Origin: Zygnema cylindricum
Lineage: Eukaryota; Streptophyta; Zygnematophyceae; Zygnematales; Zygnemataceae
Direction: 5' to 3'
Assembly (NCBI GenBank): GCA_037447655.1
Contig: JBBHKE010000903.1
Span: forward strand, 1-59,721
DNA: 59,721 nucleotides
Shown here: piece after piece, positions 1-9,863 of the stretch
Layout of the letters: every line of letters begins with the position of its first letter
Position numbering within the stretch: position 1 is the first letter of the stretch
The notes under the pieces: generated by a model
Told to the model about the DNA's origin: nothing
Database searches by the model: none
What the model saw: the letters and a program-made list of their open reading frames with translations, nothing else
Made by a program: the position numbers and the translations under genes

Positions 1-351
1 ACTACATGTGCGCGAACCTACATGGGTTCGCGACTTAAATAAATAAAAGGTATCGAAGCGCCGCCGATACCACCGGGAATCGCGATTCGTCGCCAAACGA
101 TACCGCGCGTCGATACTCACAAAATTGCGTGCATACGCACGAAACAAAACATGTCGCACGAATTGAAACATATCGTCTGAAATATTCCCGGAAATCGCGC
201 CGCGTCGATACTCCCAAAATCGTGTACCTTGAAAATAAACAAAACAAAACGTGCGCACGAAATTAGTATGCATTTAATCGTACGTGAACGCAAATCGCGT
301 TCACATCATAAACACATGAACCGACGAAAACTCACACGTGGGAACGCAAAT
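1..351. other. Intergenic; two diverged ~90-bp direct repeats
   Basis: No gene is recognised. Two diverged copies of one sequence are visible, around 75-165 and 185-265. Each has a 'cgcgtcgatactc' core followed by 'caaaat', an 'aaacaaaac' run and a 'gcacga' end. The stretch is rich in CG and GTAC words, like the adjoining minisatellite. Confidence 0.4.
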
Positions 352-690
352 TATGCACGCGTGCCAAAATCGTGCGTGCATGCATAAAATCGCGAGTGCA
401 TGCATGAAACCTCGCGCGCGTGCTTTAAACTGCGCGTGCATACAAAATACTGCGCGTGCGTGAAAAATACCGCGCGTGCGAGCAGAATACCGCGCGTGCG
501 TAAGAAAAACTGCGCGTGCATGGGAAATACCGCGCGTGCGTGGGAAATACCGCGCATGCGTGGGAAATACCGCGCGTGCGTAAGAAAAACTGCGCGTGCG
601 TGGGAAATACTGCGCGTACGGGCATTATATCGTGCGCAAGCGCCGAATATCGCGCGTGCCTGCATGATATCGTGCGCGCAAGCAATCGAC
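352..690. repeat. 20-bp GC-rich minisatellite
   Basis: About 16 tandem copies of a 20-bp unit with core 'gcgcgtgcgtgggaaatacc'. The middle copies (about 470-610) are nearly identical and the edge copies are diverged. Because the unit rarely makes a stop codon, open frames of 60-137 codons cross it on both strands. They encode only Arg/Ala/Cys/His-rich periodic peptides and are not taken as genes. Confidence 0.9.
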
Positions 691-708
691 ACGCTGCGGC
701 ATGACAAA

Positions 709-1292
709 GCTCAACATATAACGCAACAATATCATTGCAAAACTCTATTATGCTACCGCCTTTATAAACATAATCCTCTATTTCTTGTTTTACTAATTGC
801 TGCCTCTATATAATCTCACTCTTATAAATCTGAATTAGTGGTTCCCAGATTTCCGAAGACTTGGTTAGACTTAAAAAAGTGATAGCTATGGAATTAGACA
901 CATATCTAAGTATGAGATGTTTTGCTATAGTGTTTTAATATTCCAATATTTTTCTATCTTTTTTTTCAGTTTTAATCCCAACGAGTGGTACCATAGCTGA
1001 GAGCCTAACTCCCCTCACCGTAGGTGTCCCTTTATCCTTCTCCCCTAATTCCCCATTCACGGGAAGGTTTTTCCCTTCACCTTCCGTTGCATCTAAACTC
1101 CGGTTGATATTCTAGGCAGCCTCAGATGATTCTCCATAGTAAGCTCCTCATAAACCAGGTGGCGGACATCTCACTTGTCCCGAAACAATTCCCTATAAGT
1201 GCTTCTCTAAAAGCAATCCCTCCATCGTGAACTCCCAATAAGTGAAGTCTGTTCCATTGAACATAGGCACCCTAGATTGTGGGCCCATAACA
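709..1292 (-). pseudogene. Copia gag 5' remnant (element E1)
   Basis: On the minus strand this matches the gag start of the copia element at 28.1-30.5 kb. The shared stretch runs from the primer-binding site through the QKDKGTP and KHLILRYVS-like segments. It has internal stops and frameshifts and ends abruptly against the minisatellite near 709. The reverse complement of a primer-binding site lies at 1277-1292, next to the LTR. It matches the anticodon stem-loop of initiator methionine tRNA with two changes relative to the intact version at 29657-29672. This is a dead fragment. Confidence 0.75.
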
Positions 1293-2245
1293 TGAAATTC
1301 TATGGGCTCCATTGCCACACAGAATTTGTAGATCAAAAGAAGCTAATCTAAATAGTGGCGACTCCAAGTTTATATAAACCCAAATGATTGACTCCTTGAC
1401 AATCAGAACCCCATTAAAGCTTCACCCTTGTGAAACAAGACTTTCTGTGTGCTCAGTTCCACCACATAATGCAGAGTTAGAATATATGATTTAGATACAT
1501 TCACCCACTTTGACTTTCCCTTAGAAATGCAGCCACCCAGGCAGGCAAAAACTTCGACCGACTACACCCTTGTGTAGCCTGGACACCCTTGAGTCTGCAA
1601 CAACAAAAATCACTAAAATTAGTCAACTGAGTTGATAGATATGGCAGGCCAAAGTTTGCCTTTTATACAAGATGCTCTCTGGGAGAGGCGGCTACCTACC
1701 CAAAATATTCTAAGTCATATTCCCTCTCTAAAACCCCTTCTACTGAAGTACGTCGCCAATCACAAGACTGTACCGTATAGAAAATTACAGGCGGCAGTGT
1801 ACTTTCTTTCCGACAACTGTACGACAGGCCATACAGGTGATATTTGTCATATTCGAGCTTGTTGTCTTGCACTCCGGAAATTCCGCAACCACGTACGATG
1901 TCGCCACATGTCATCCGGAGTGGCGGCGCCCGAAAACGCCAAGGCGACCTTTCCAGAAACCCGGCTTGCACCACGGCCGTCAATTTTACATCGCATTTTT
2001 ATCCAGACCGTCAAAACAAATGTTCGTAACATTTGTTTCGTGCGGCATAAAAGGTACAGCGGGTTCTATGCCAAAGATTTCGTCCTAGTAGTTAAATGGA
2101 ATCTTTGCCCTCTGTTTATTTAAGTACCTATTGTACCCTATATGTCTTAGGATTGATCCTAGTCTACTGGATAAAGCTGTCACCTATCGGTTATTCTAAC
2201 AGACGTTAGGTACCAAGATCAAATCCCGGAGCCGGCAGTCTTTTT
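1293..2245 (-). mobile_element. Copia LTR, partial (element E1, 5' LTR)
   Basis: Starts in plus orientation with TGAAATTC directly after the primer-binding site and is collinear with the LTR at 29673-30478. It holds the family's landmarks: a 'gtac'-rich promoter-like segment (about 1745-1830), a 'cgccacatgtcatccgga' segment, and a T-arm-like 'ggtaccaagatcaaatcc' near 2209. Homology to other family LTRs stops near 2245, before the expected TGT...start, so the upstream ~130 bp of the LTR are missing. Confidence 0.75.
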
Positions 2246-2749
2246 GATACGAAGGCGTCGACGAAAGACCTACAATAGAAACGCCTACTTTTGAACTATG
2301 GTGCGTACCAGGTCATCGTGCAACACAACTTTTGTATTTTTTGCAAACGCCTTGTCAGGTATCACCTCATTTTTTTAAGGCTCCTGTTTTTATCGCGTGA
2401 CGAATGAGCGCTGCCAGAAATAGTGTGACTTATGGGCGGTATTAGAAATAGCGTGACGAAAGTGCGTTACGACATTTCGTTTGTATTTTCTGTTGGATTT
2501 TTGAATGCGTATATCGTGTGAGATTTTTTTTAATTTCCGTTGGATGCCATCTTGACACGTATGCTCATTATCAAGCGTGTCGCGGCTCAAATTTTTCTGT
2601 AATTGGTGATGTACCTCGCGAGTTACATCACCAATTACATAGAATTTCGAAGCGAATGCTTCGCGAAAAAATATCCAACGGTCATTGTTAACTCCCATAA
2701 TTTTGGAGAATATTGGCAAGATTCTCTGTAATGCTGTTTTCCGGATAAA
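2246..2749. other. Intergenic with hairpins
   Basis: No gene is recognised. It contains a perfect 16-bp inverted repeat (2598-2613 with 2624-2639) and, just downstream, a second short hairpin made of cgaagc/gcttcg (about 2647-2662). The 109-codon open frame across it on the minus strand has no recognisable domain. Confidence 0.4.
2598..2639. repeat. Perfect 16-bp hairpin
   Basis: The arms tgtaattggtgatgta and tacatcaccaattaca are exact reverse complements around the 10-nt spacer cctcgcgagt. The spacer is itself partly palindromic (tcgcga). No terminal repeats of a transposon could be fixed around it. Confidence 0.9.
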
Positions 2750-3017
2750 AACAAAAATAATAGGTACGATGTAAACAACCTCACTTTTCGTCTAATAGAA
2801 CTTCACTTTTTTACTTCACAAGGTGCCATTTTTACGGACTGACGCTTCCGTACACCACACTATGAAAGAATATCAAAAATTAGAATTACTAACGCTAATT
2901 CACCAAAACTTAATTAAGGTAAAAACAAAATAGTGTTATTAATTATATTTCAGGTTTTGGGAACAATATTTAGGGGTGCCGATATAGCGTTCATAGCGCT
3001 AATAACGATTGACGGTG
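2750..3017 (-). mobile_element. Tc1/mariner-like MITE, decayed end
   Basis: The right terminus 'ctaataacgattgacggtg' followed by TA ends at 3017, and the inner part resembles 4150-4343 of the neighbouring complete element. The left terminus is not identifiable, so the start given is approximate. Confidence 0.45.
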
Positions 3018-3053
3018 TACTTTTGGTGGGCCGGTCGTTGGAACCTTCATCTA

Positions 3054-4343
3054 CACCACCAATCGTTACTAGCGTGTAAGTTTTTTTAACGTATAAAAAT
3101 AATTACCGTAATGTACGCTATTTAACAATTTGAAAAATTTGAAAAAAATCATACATTCTAATTGTTTGGTTATGGTAATTGTAGTGTTGTGTATCGGTAA
3201 AAAACTTATCGCGATAACACCGATACCGATAGTTATCGGTTATCGAACAGTCAGAGGTCACGATATATCGGTCTGGGACCAACAAATTCCATATCGGCGA
3301 TAACTTTTTAAAAATATAATATGCGTACAATAGTACTATATAACATACTGTATTATATTATTTTCATTATATAGCGTGGAATACCACGTATAAGAATCTG
3401 TTCCGCGGATCTATTTAAATGATTTTTTTTACAGACAGCGCTGCACATAAACGTAGACAATATAAGTTAATACTTTATTGTTATAAAACTATACTATCGA
3501 AACGAAAAAAATAAAATACATAGTAAAATTTCTAAATCAAACTTTAAAAAAAAAAGACGAAGAGACTGAAAGAAGCAAATGAACACACCTGTCAGACTGC
3601 CGCCATTTCCAGACGCCATATTTTGAAAATTCTGGCGGCAGGAATTTTGAAAACCCCCTCAAATTAGGAATAATCGCGATTTTTTACCAGAATCGGGAGT
3701 AAGGGGGTCCGCTGCGCGTCCGGGGAATACGACATACAGTTGTGTGTGCAGGCCGTACATATCTATGTACGGTCCGTACAGTTATCGCCGATAGTTATCG
3801 TTATCGGCATTATCGCCGATAAGTACCCGATATTATCGGCTACTTATCGGCGATAAGACCGATGTCGATATATCGTACCAATATATCGATTATCGGGAAC
3901 CCGAAAAAAGGTCCATATCGGTTATCGGTAAATCCTTACCGATACACAACACTAGTAATTTGGATCTTTGAAAAAAAAAATGTCGGTCGCAAACATGCTT
4001 ACACTAATATAGGTCTCCGTACAAAATCTGACAAATCGTACACAAATCGTACATTCACACGGTCGAAACGCGGCTGTCGGACGAATATGTGCGAGCGTGA
4101 TTTTTTACGATCTGGTTTCATGCGTCCGCGGTTACCAAAGCTAATTTATTGTACTTTTTAACTTAAAAGATACATTTATGTACGGTCTGACACTGACTGT
4201 ACACCACTCTATTTAAGTGACAACGTACTGAAAATAACCCTAAATAGAATAAAAAAAAAATAGAATGAACTACACTAATGGAGAATACAAAAAAAAAAGC
4301 GGGATGGAATTAGCGTACACAACGCTAATAACGATTAGCGGTG
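3054..4343. mobile_element. Tc1/mariner-like MITE (~510 bp) split by a hAT MITE
   Basis: Terminal inverted repeats CACCACCAATCGTTACTAGCG and CGCTAATAACGATTAGCGGTG are flanked on both sides by TA, the target duplication expected of Tc1/mariner/Stowaway elements. With the inner insertion (3182-3954 plus 8 bp) removed, the length is about 510 bp. The sequence is then collinear, in reverse, with the element at 25603-26134, including the 'atgtcggtcgcaaacatgc' segment. It has no transposase coding capacity. Confidence 0.8.
3182..3954. mobile_element. hAT-like MITE nested in mariner MITE
   Basis: Ends TAGTGTTGTGTATCGGTAA and TTACCGATACACAACACTA form a perfect inverted repeat. Flanks are (g)gtaattg and gtaatttg. 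The uninterrupted site in the related MITE near 26008 reads ggtaatttggatc in reverse complement, which supports an 8-bp duplication GTAATTTG with one base lost on the left. Eight-bp duplications and a TAGTG/CACTA start are hAT hallmarks. Subterminal regions are packed with short palindromes built from 'tatcggcgata' and 'tatcgcgata'. It is noncoding. Confidence 0.8.
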
Positions 4344-4357
4344 TACTGTGTCAGATT

Positions 4358-4804
4358 TGGAAGTATCGCATATCGCTGTCTAGGAAACGATACCTGAGCG
4401 TCCGTTTTATCATCAAAATTTTGTGTATCGAATGGCAAGACGCAATTTCGGACCTGTATCGAATAGCGCCATGTCGGTTTCGATATGCAACCCTGCACAT
4501 GATGTCGTTGGATAAACAACCATTGTTTATTGTTTTGTTAACTTGACGAGGCAAATCTAGGTTTCTTAGGTTTTCTAGGTTTCTGCAATCGTCTTTCACA
4601 ATAGCGTTCAAAGTTTACTTGCTCTTGAATGCAATTTGCCTGTATCCTTTTCTTGCAGAGAAACGCGAATGTTTATCCACTCAAATCTTTGCGCTTTTCT
4701 GGCTGAATGTTATGCTGTAGTTATTTTTTAAAAGCCACTGGAAATTGAGAATAAGAGAGTAAGATAAGAGGAGTCGCCTCGGTTGGGAGTTACACATGTA
4801 AAAA
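4358..4804 (+). promoter_or_regulatory. Duplicated upstream region of BTB-like gene 1, with 3' splice-site-like motif
   Basis: Collinear with 8473-8918 upstream of the second copy, so it belongs to the tandem duplication. A pyrimidine run ending in 'ccttttcttgcag' (last base 4658) is conserved at 8780 in the other copy. It looks like the 3' splice site of a 5'-UTR intron, but the donor could not be placed. Just before the coding start an upstream ATG is followed at once by TAA (atg taa aaa atg, from 4796). In copy 2 the same position is an open ATG GCG. Confidence 0.4.
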
Positions 4805-6013
4805 ATGTCAAGCTTCTTGCTAATCTTTCTCATCTTCTTTTGCCATACAAGTCTTAGCCTTGGTCATAAAGTAGTGAAGGATGGAGGCACATTTGATATT
4901 TTATCTGGTCGAGAAGGAGCCGTCGAAGAGAATATTGTTGACATAAAATCTGCATTAGACATATTAAAAGTATCCGTACAACTGCAATATGATAAAGGGA
5001 TAGTGTCTGCTTTGAGTTACTTGGAAGCAGCTCCGGGGAAGGAAGCAGAATTTCGTGAAGTTTTCAAAACTCTTAGAGATTTGAATTTAAACCATCGACT
5101 GTCACGAGTTATCATGGATAAGTTTTCCATGGAACCACGCTTGAATTATGCAGTTTCAGTTTTCGCTAAAACTCTGATGAATATTGTTGATGGAAATGCC
5201 ACTTTATCTGATAAAATTTTAGCCAAGAATATATCTAGAGGAGAGTTTTTTGATATTCTGCCATCGTCGCTCATAACAAAGAATGTTTATGAAAGCGTGA
5301 TCATACTTCAAAATCAGGTTGAAGAAACAGGAATATTTTGGTTTTGGAAAAGAATAGACGACATCGTTTTTCTCTTTGAATTATTGGACGTGAGTGTTAA
5401 ACGGTCACCCTGCCAGCTCAATAGTCTTCATATAGAGTGGTTTAGTGCATTGGAAGTGACCTCTTTCAAATGGAATATATATTGTGAGGCGTGCCATGAA
5501 AAAGTACGTTATTTGATAAGGCAACTGAACACCTGGCTTTTGGAGGGACGTATTATTCTTCCCGTGGAAAGACGGAAGACGTGGATAAGGTGCTGGCTCA
5601 AAATGGAATTGGAAATTGATGATATTGAAGGTTTAGTAGCAATTATTAAAACTCTTCCCTATGAAGATCGGAGCGCTTTCACGGAAGAACTACTGCGATC
5701 CAATCTGAAGAATGCTTTGAAAGACGACATGTCGTATGATAAATTCCTTCAAGACCTTTTTTCTCTCCCTAAAGCATCGAAGGCAATAGGTTCTGGGCTA
5801 TCAGGTACATTAGTGGTAGGCTGCCTTTCTTTCTTAGTTTTCTTAGTGAGTATTTTTTTCTTTGGATATGTTGTTAATTCTGGGGAATGGAGGGAGAGGA
5901 AAGAGGGAGAGAAGGAGAAAGAGCGAAGGAGAGGGGAACAGAGGGAGAGGGAATGGAAGATGGAGAGGGAGAAGGAGAGGGAGGAGGGGGAGAGAGAGAC
6001 AGGGAGAGGGTGA
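4805..6013 (+). CDS. Signal-peptide, BTB-BACK-like, single-pass membrane protein (copy 1)
   Basis: 402 residues. Residues 1-20 (MSSFLLIFLIFFCHTSLSLG) look like a secretory signal or signal anchor. Residues 30-100 contain the pattern NIVDIKSALDILKV...ALSYLEAAPGKEAE. It resembles the BTB-to-BACK junction of plant BTB/POZ proteins of the At3g05675/At1g63850 kind, where the motif is usually VKSALGIL...CLxYLEAxPW. Residues 335-357 are a strong membrane segment and 358-402 are a Glu/Arg-rich tail. Compared with copy 2 at 8919, the ~65-residue BTB core between the signal and GGTFDIL is missing. The tail also stops early: the conserved ending (VVEKFAYHGG, stop at 6078) lies in another frame after the purine-rich tract. 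The start was chosen as the first Met after the ATG-TAA pair. If BTB-BACK-like, a Cullin-3 adaptor role would be the family expectation, but the membrane topology argues against assuming it. The gene may be young and decaying. Confidence 0.6.
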   Translation: MSSFLLIFLIFFCHTSLSLGHKVVKDGGTFDILSGREGAVEENIVDIKSALDILKVSVQLQYDKGIVSALSYLEAAPGKEAEFREVFKTLRDLNLNHRLSRVIMDKFSMEPRLNYAVSVFAKTLMNIVDGNATLSDKILAKNISRGEFFDILPSSLITKNVYESVIILQNQVEETGIFWFWKRIDDIVFLFELLDVSVKRSPCQLNSLHIEWFSALEVTSFKWNIYCEACHEKVRYLIRQLNTWLLEGRIILPVERRKTWIRCWLKMELEIDDIEGLVAIIKTLPYEDRSAFTEELLRSNLKNALKDDMSYDKFLQDLFSLPKASKAIGSGLSGTLVVGCLSFLVFLVSIFFFGYVVNSGEWRERKEGEKEKERRRGEQREREWKMEREKEREEGERETGRG

Positions 6014-6030
6014 AGGAGTGGGAGACTGTA
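5885..6030 (+). repeat. GGAGAG purine-rich coding tract
   Basis: An imperfect (GAGAGG)n tract covers the 3' end of gene 1. All three forward frames stay open through much of it. The equivalent tract in copy 2 is 10860-10995. Its slippage-prone makeup explains why the two copies reach the conserved C-terminus in different frames. Confidence 0.8.
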
Positions 6031-6078
6031 ATTGCTGTACAGGAAGTGGTGGAGAAGTTTGCCTATCATGGAGGATAA
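6014..6078 (+). pseudogene. Out-of-frame conserved C-terminus of gene 1
   Basis: In the frame that starts at 5887 the last residues read EWETVIAVQEVVEKFAYHGG, then stop at 6078. Copy 2 ends EWDTIVALQEVVKKLAYHGG at 11050. The match after the variable tract shows that this was the ancestral end of the protein and that gene 1 is now shifted. Confidence 0.7.
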
Positions 6079-8472
6079 ACTTTTTACTCTTGACCGATTA
6101 GTTTAGTTTGCACTCGAGTCCAACAGCTTTTCCCAGAATTCATAGTTTTTAGGCATTTGAGCTCTCGTTTGACATGCGATTTTTATCAAAAAAATTGCAC
6201 CAACATTTGACCTTAACGAGAGGGCCATATGTTTCTAAAAAACAAAAGTTCAATGGAAACAGCGGCAATGGTATTGTACATTAGAGTATGTAAGTTTTTA
6301 TGACAAGCAGAAATGAAGAACAAACTATGTATAATAGATTCGCGGTGTATTATTCATTAGAGATTTGTGGTGTACTATATTTGTGATCTGCAGTTTGGTG
6401 ATGGATTTTTGTACTACAGGTACAGTTTAGTACTAGAAGGTACATCATGGTCCTTTAGAATTCAGTATGGTACTAGAAAGTACAGTCTGATACAGAAAAA
6501 TACAGAGAGAACATTTGGCTTTTCTTTATAAATGGAATCAACAACAGTTAAACCACACCTTCCATCGCTGATAAATTAAAGAACAAAACTATATCTTGGG
6601 GTTTTGACCAGAGTTCACAAATTAGTGAGCGTTAATTAGAGTGGACAAAAAACAGCCTCGTAATTGGGTGTGTGACCAGATCTAAAATTATTGTTTTTGA
6701 CTATGATTTGGCTTTAATGAACTACATTGCCCATCGTTAATAGCATTTTCTAGGGTTTTTTGCGTTTTCTTTTTTTAAACGATTTTTCTTTTTGCTTTAC
6801 TTCCTTCCCCATGTAGTTCTTCAGTTTTAGCTTTGTTGCCCCTTTTTGTTCCCATGGACTCATATATATGGTCTATCATCGCGTTTTTTAATAAAGTCGA
6901 AATATATTTCACTTATTTGTGTGCAATGAGACGTGGCAGAATGTAATCCACTTCCTTAAATAGTGTTGTTAACACTATTAAATGATTTTTGGTCAAAAAA
7001 AGTCACGACCGAATTAGTGTTATTAACACTAATAACTATTAATGAATTAGTTTTCCCTTCAGTTACACCCTCTTGGAAGCTTCTGAAAAAGTGATTTTTT
7101 TGCCATTGAAACTATGAGATAATTGGAACCACGATTCTATAACTTTTTCTGAGAAAAATTATGAATGTTCACTTGCAATTATATTAGTAAATTCTTCCGA
7201 ATCCAGAACATTCACGGCACGTGAAAGGAAGTTTTCCATTTTATTTTTTGTTTTCTTTTCTTCATCAAGCATGGAATAGAAATCATAAAAACTGTCAATT
7301 ATATATAAAGTAAAGCCAAAGTTAAATATTTTGTTCCCCTTTAGCCACTTCTGTTTTGAAAGTTGTCTAGGAACATAAAAAACTCAAAAGCCAGGCATAT
7401 ACGCATATATCGTGTGTTTGTGTTTATAAATAAATTCATCTATATATACATATCAAAGTTTTCTTTGTCAATTCCAATGGGCAATCTTTGAGGCAAAGGT
7501 TAAGCAAAACCTGAAATGATAAATTGCACTTTTCCTGAAATGATAAATTGACCATTAAATTTGCTCGCGAATGACTATCACTTTTTCATCCTCAGTCGGT
7601 CAAAATCTGACCGTAAACTTGTTAGTTGCAATACACTGTGTACTAGAAACAAAGACTTTTCTCAAGAAAGCCCGATGGTAAACCATTTGAGTCCATGAGA
7701 ATCCAAAAAAAAAAAAAAGTATACATTTTAACAAAGTCTTTGGAATTCAGAACATTCGCAACACGTGCAAGCAACTTTTCATTTTATTTTTTGTTTTCTT
7801 GGCTCCTCAAGCACAGTTGGAAACCAGGAAAACTGTCAACTATAGAGATAGTACCGTCAAACTTACGCGTGTCGTCTCCCCTTTGGCCACTGGTGCTTTG
7901 AAATTTGTTTAAGAATGTAAAAAATTTCAGAGCCAGGCATACTGCTGATGTCATTTTCAGTCTTTGCCAATCCAAATGGTGATCAGATGAGATTTAGGTG
8001 CCACCCAACGATCAAAAGAAGAAAGAAGAAGAAGAAGATCAAAAGAAGAAGAAGATTCTTTGAAAATTCTTTACATCAATTGCTCCAAAATTGGAGGAAT
8101 TCGCAAAAGCTGTAAGTGCTTTAAGAATATCTTAGAGACAATATACGAACATAAACGACAGGAAAGATGCCTTGCAGGGCAATCCAACTGCAAACGTGGC
8201 ATGGAGAATTAAAGGTCCATTTACTACTGTACTTGTTCGGTAATAAAATTTGCACCTCCTGTACTTTTGTGTACCATGCATACAAGAAAGTAGGACGCTT
8301 AGGTCTTTTTGGTACACTATTGCTAAAATAGGGAACAAAAAGGACGCGAACTACCTAAAAATTTTGTCAGAAAACAAGAAAAAAATTGTCTTCAGCATTT
8401 GTTTCCACAGGCGTGTGAACCTGGATTACGAGATCATCGGCTTTCAGAAACTTTTTGTTTTGTTCCATGTTG
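6079..8472. other. 3' flank of gene 1 and inter-copy spacer
   Basis: No gene is recognised. The first ~800 bp are duplicated after copy 2 (11051-12050), including a GTAC-rich patch at 6400-6510 and the poly(A) region. The 7540-7640 segment recurs near 12950-13020. Poly-A runs lie at 7705-7717 and a (GAA)n run at 8014-8055. Open frames here are short and domain-free. Confidence 0.5.
6890..6895 (+). terminator. Poly(A) signal of gene 1
   Basis: AATAAA in the context 'ttttttaataaagt'. The same word in the same context occurs downstream of copy 2 (12023-12028), so it was carried by the duplication. It lies about 0.8 kb past the ancestral stop, so a long 3' UTR or a nearer, weaker site is possible. 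Confidence 0.4.
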
Positions 8473-8918
8473 GAAGTATGGCAAATCGCGTTTTACGATA
8501 CGATACGACGCGTGATGTGTCCGTATTTTTCACAAAATTCGAGTTTCAAATAGCCAGACATAATTTCTGGCATGTATCGAATTGCGTCTTGTTGTCGTCG
8601 ATATGTAACACTGCATATGATGTTGTAATGTTGTTGTATAAACAAGTATTGTTTATTATTTTATGAATTTGACGAGGCAAGCCGAGGATTTAGTTTCTGC
8701 AATCGTCTTTCGCAATAGCATTTTAAAATTAGAAATTTACTTGCTCTTAAATGCAATTTACCTGTTGCCTTTTCTTGCAGAGAAACGGTGGAAGTATATG
8801 TCCTGAAATCTTTGTGCTTTTGTGGCTGATTATTATGCTGTAGCTATTGTTGAAAAGCGACTAAAAATTGAGAATACGAGAGTTAAGATAGATGAGTCGC
8901 CTCGTCGGGGAGTTACAC
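8473..8918 (+). promoter_or_regulatory. Duplicated upstream region of BTB-like copy 2
   Basis: Collinear with 4358-4804. It carries the same pyrimidine-plus-CAG acceptor-like site, ending at 8780. An additional in-frame ATG exists at 8892 (MSRLVGELH before MAKMSSF). Copy 1 has no ATG there, so 8919 is preferred as the ancestral start. Confidence 0.4.
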
Positions 8919-9264
8919 ATGGCGAAAATGTCAAGTTTCTTGCTAATCTTTCTCATCTTCTTTTGCCAAACAAGTTTTAGCCTTGGAAATGCAGTAATGA
9001 AGCCTGAGCCAGAAGATAGTCAATTTCTGACTGTGACTCTTGTGGCTGCAGATAACTCAGTCATATGTTCCTCTACACTTACTTGGAAAGCTTTAAAGAA
9101 AAGTAAATATCTCGCTACAATGTTGAAAAAAAAGTGGAAAGGCGACACTGGATATCACTCTGACAATATTCCTAAATTCTCGTTTAAACTGGTCAATGTC
9201 AGAGCTAAACTGGACTCCTATGGAGGCACGCTTGATATTTTAACTGAACGAGAAGGAGCCATTG

Positions 9265-9863
9265 TCGCTCTGGGTCGGTCATCCGAGCTAACGGGAAGAG
9301 ATTCCCGTAGCCACAGATAGCTTAGACCGGCCACAGGTTAATACACGTAGAGGGGCTTAGGGAGTCACAAAAATAGTTGGACAGGAGAGATAGGAAAGAT
9401 TAGGGAGGGATATAATTAGCAAACAGATAAAGTAGGCAAAGAGACAGAATAGAATTGTAAGGAAGCCGTAGCTTTAATAAATGGTCCTTTTAGGACAATG
9501 TTACAAAAGGCTTTCTCTAATAAAGCCAGATTTTATTCCTTGTCTCACTTGACTAAGTCTGAACTGCTTATTCTTGCATTAATGGATGAAGGGTATCTAT
9601 CTTTTCTCTTCTGAGTGCTATTTGTATTCTAATGCTATCTGTGTGAATAAAGCACTCTCTAATGTGGTCCAATGAGGTGATGCCTACACATGCTTGTTCA
9701 TATGAGCCTGACTATATACAACTGCATGATTGTTGAAATCGTGCATCTCCACGTCGTCCAAATCCTGACGTCTGTCCGTACAAATCATACTGTTCCATGA
9801 TGTGACATCAGTCACACAAAATCGGCGAAACCGATATTGCCCAAAATCGCCTATAAAATCAAC
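9265..9863. mobile_element. 599-bp insertion with 8-bp target duplication
   Basis: AGCCATTG occurs at 9257-9264 and again at 9864-9871, and copy 1 has a single gagccgtcg at this point. The insert begins tcgctctgggtcgg and ends ctataaaatcaac. No terminal inverted repeat or poly-A tail is seen, so the class is unclear. It holds three AATAAA words (about 9477, 9518, 9646). It is not a credible intron: GT..AG choices do not restore the frame. Confidence 0.65.

Noticed and set aside
400-813. 137-codon plus-strand frame and 118-codon minus-strand frame over the minisatellite
   Set aside because: They are translations of a 20-bp tandem repeat, periodic and present on both strands; no domain or start context.
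5749-6101. Alternative frames over the GGAGAG tract (79 and 106 codons)
   Set aside because: Low-complexity shadows. Only the frame ending at 6078 is of interest because its end is conserved in copy 2.
8250-8666. 138-codon plus-strand frame upstream of gene copy 2
   Set aside because: It overlaps the duplicated promoter/5'-UTR region; the homologous stretch upstream of copy 1 does not preserve the frame.
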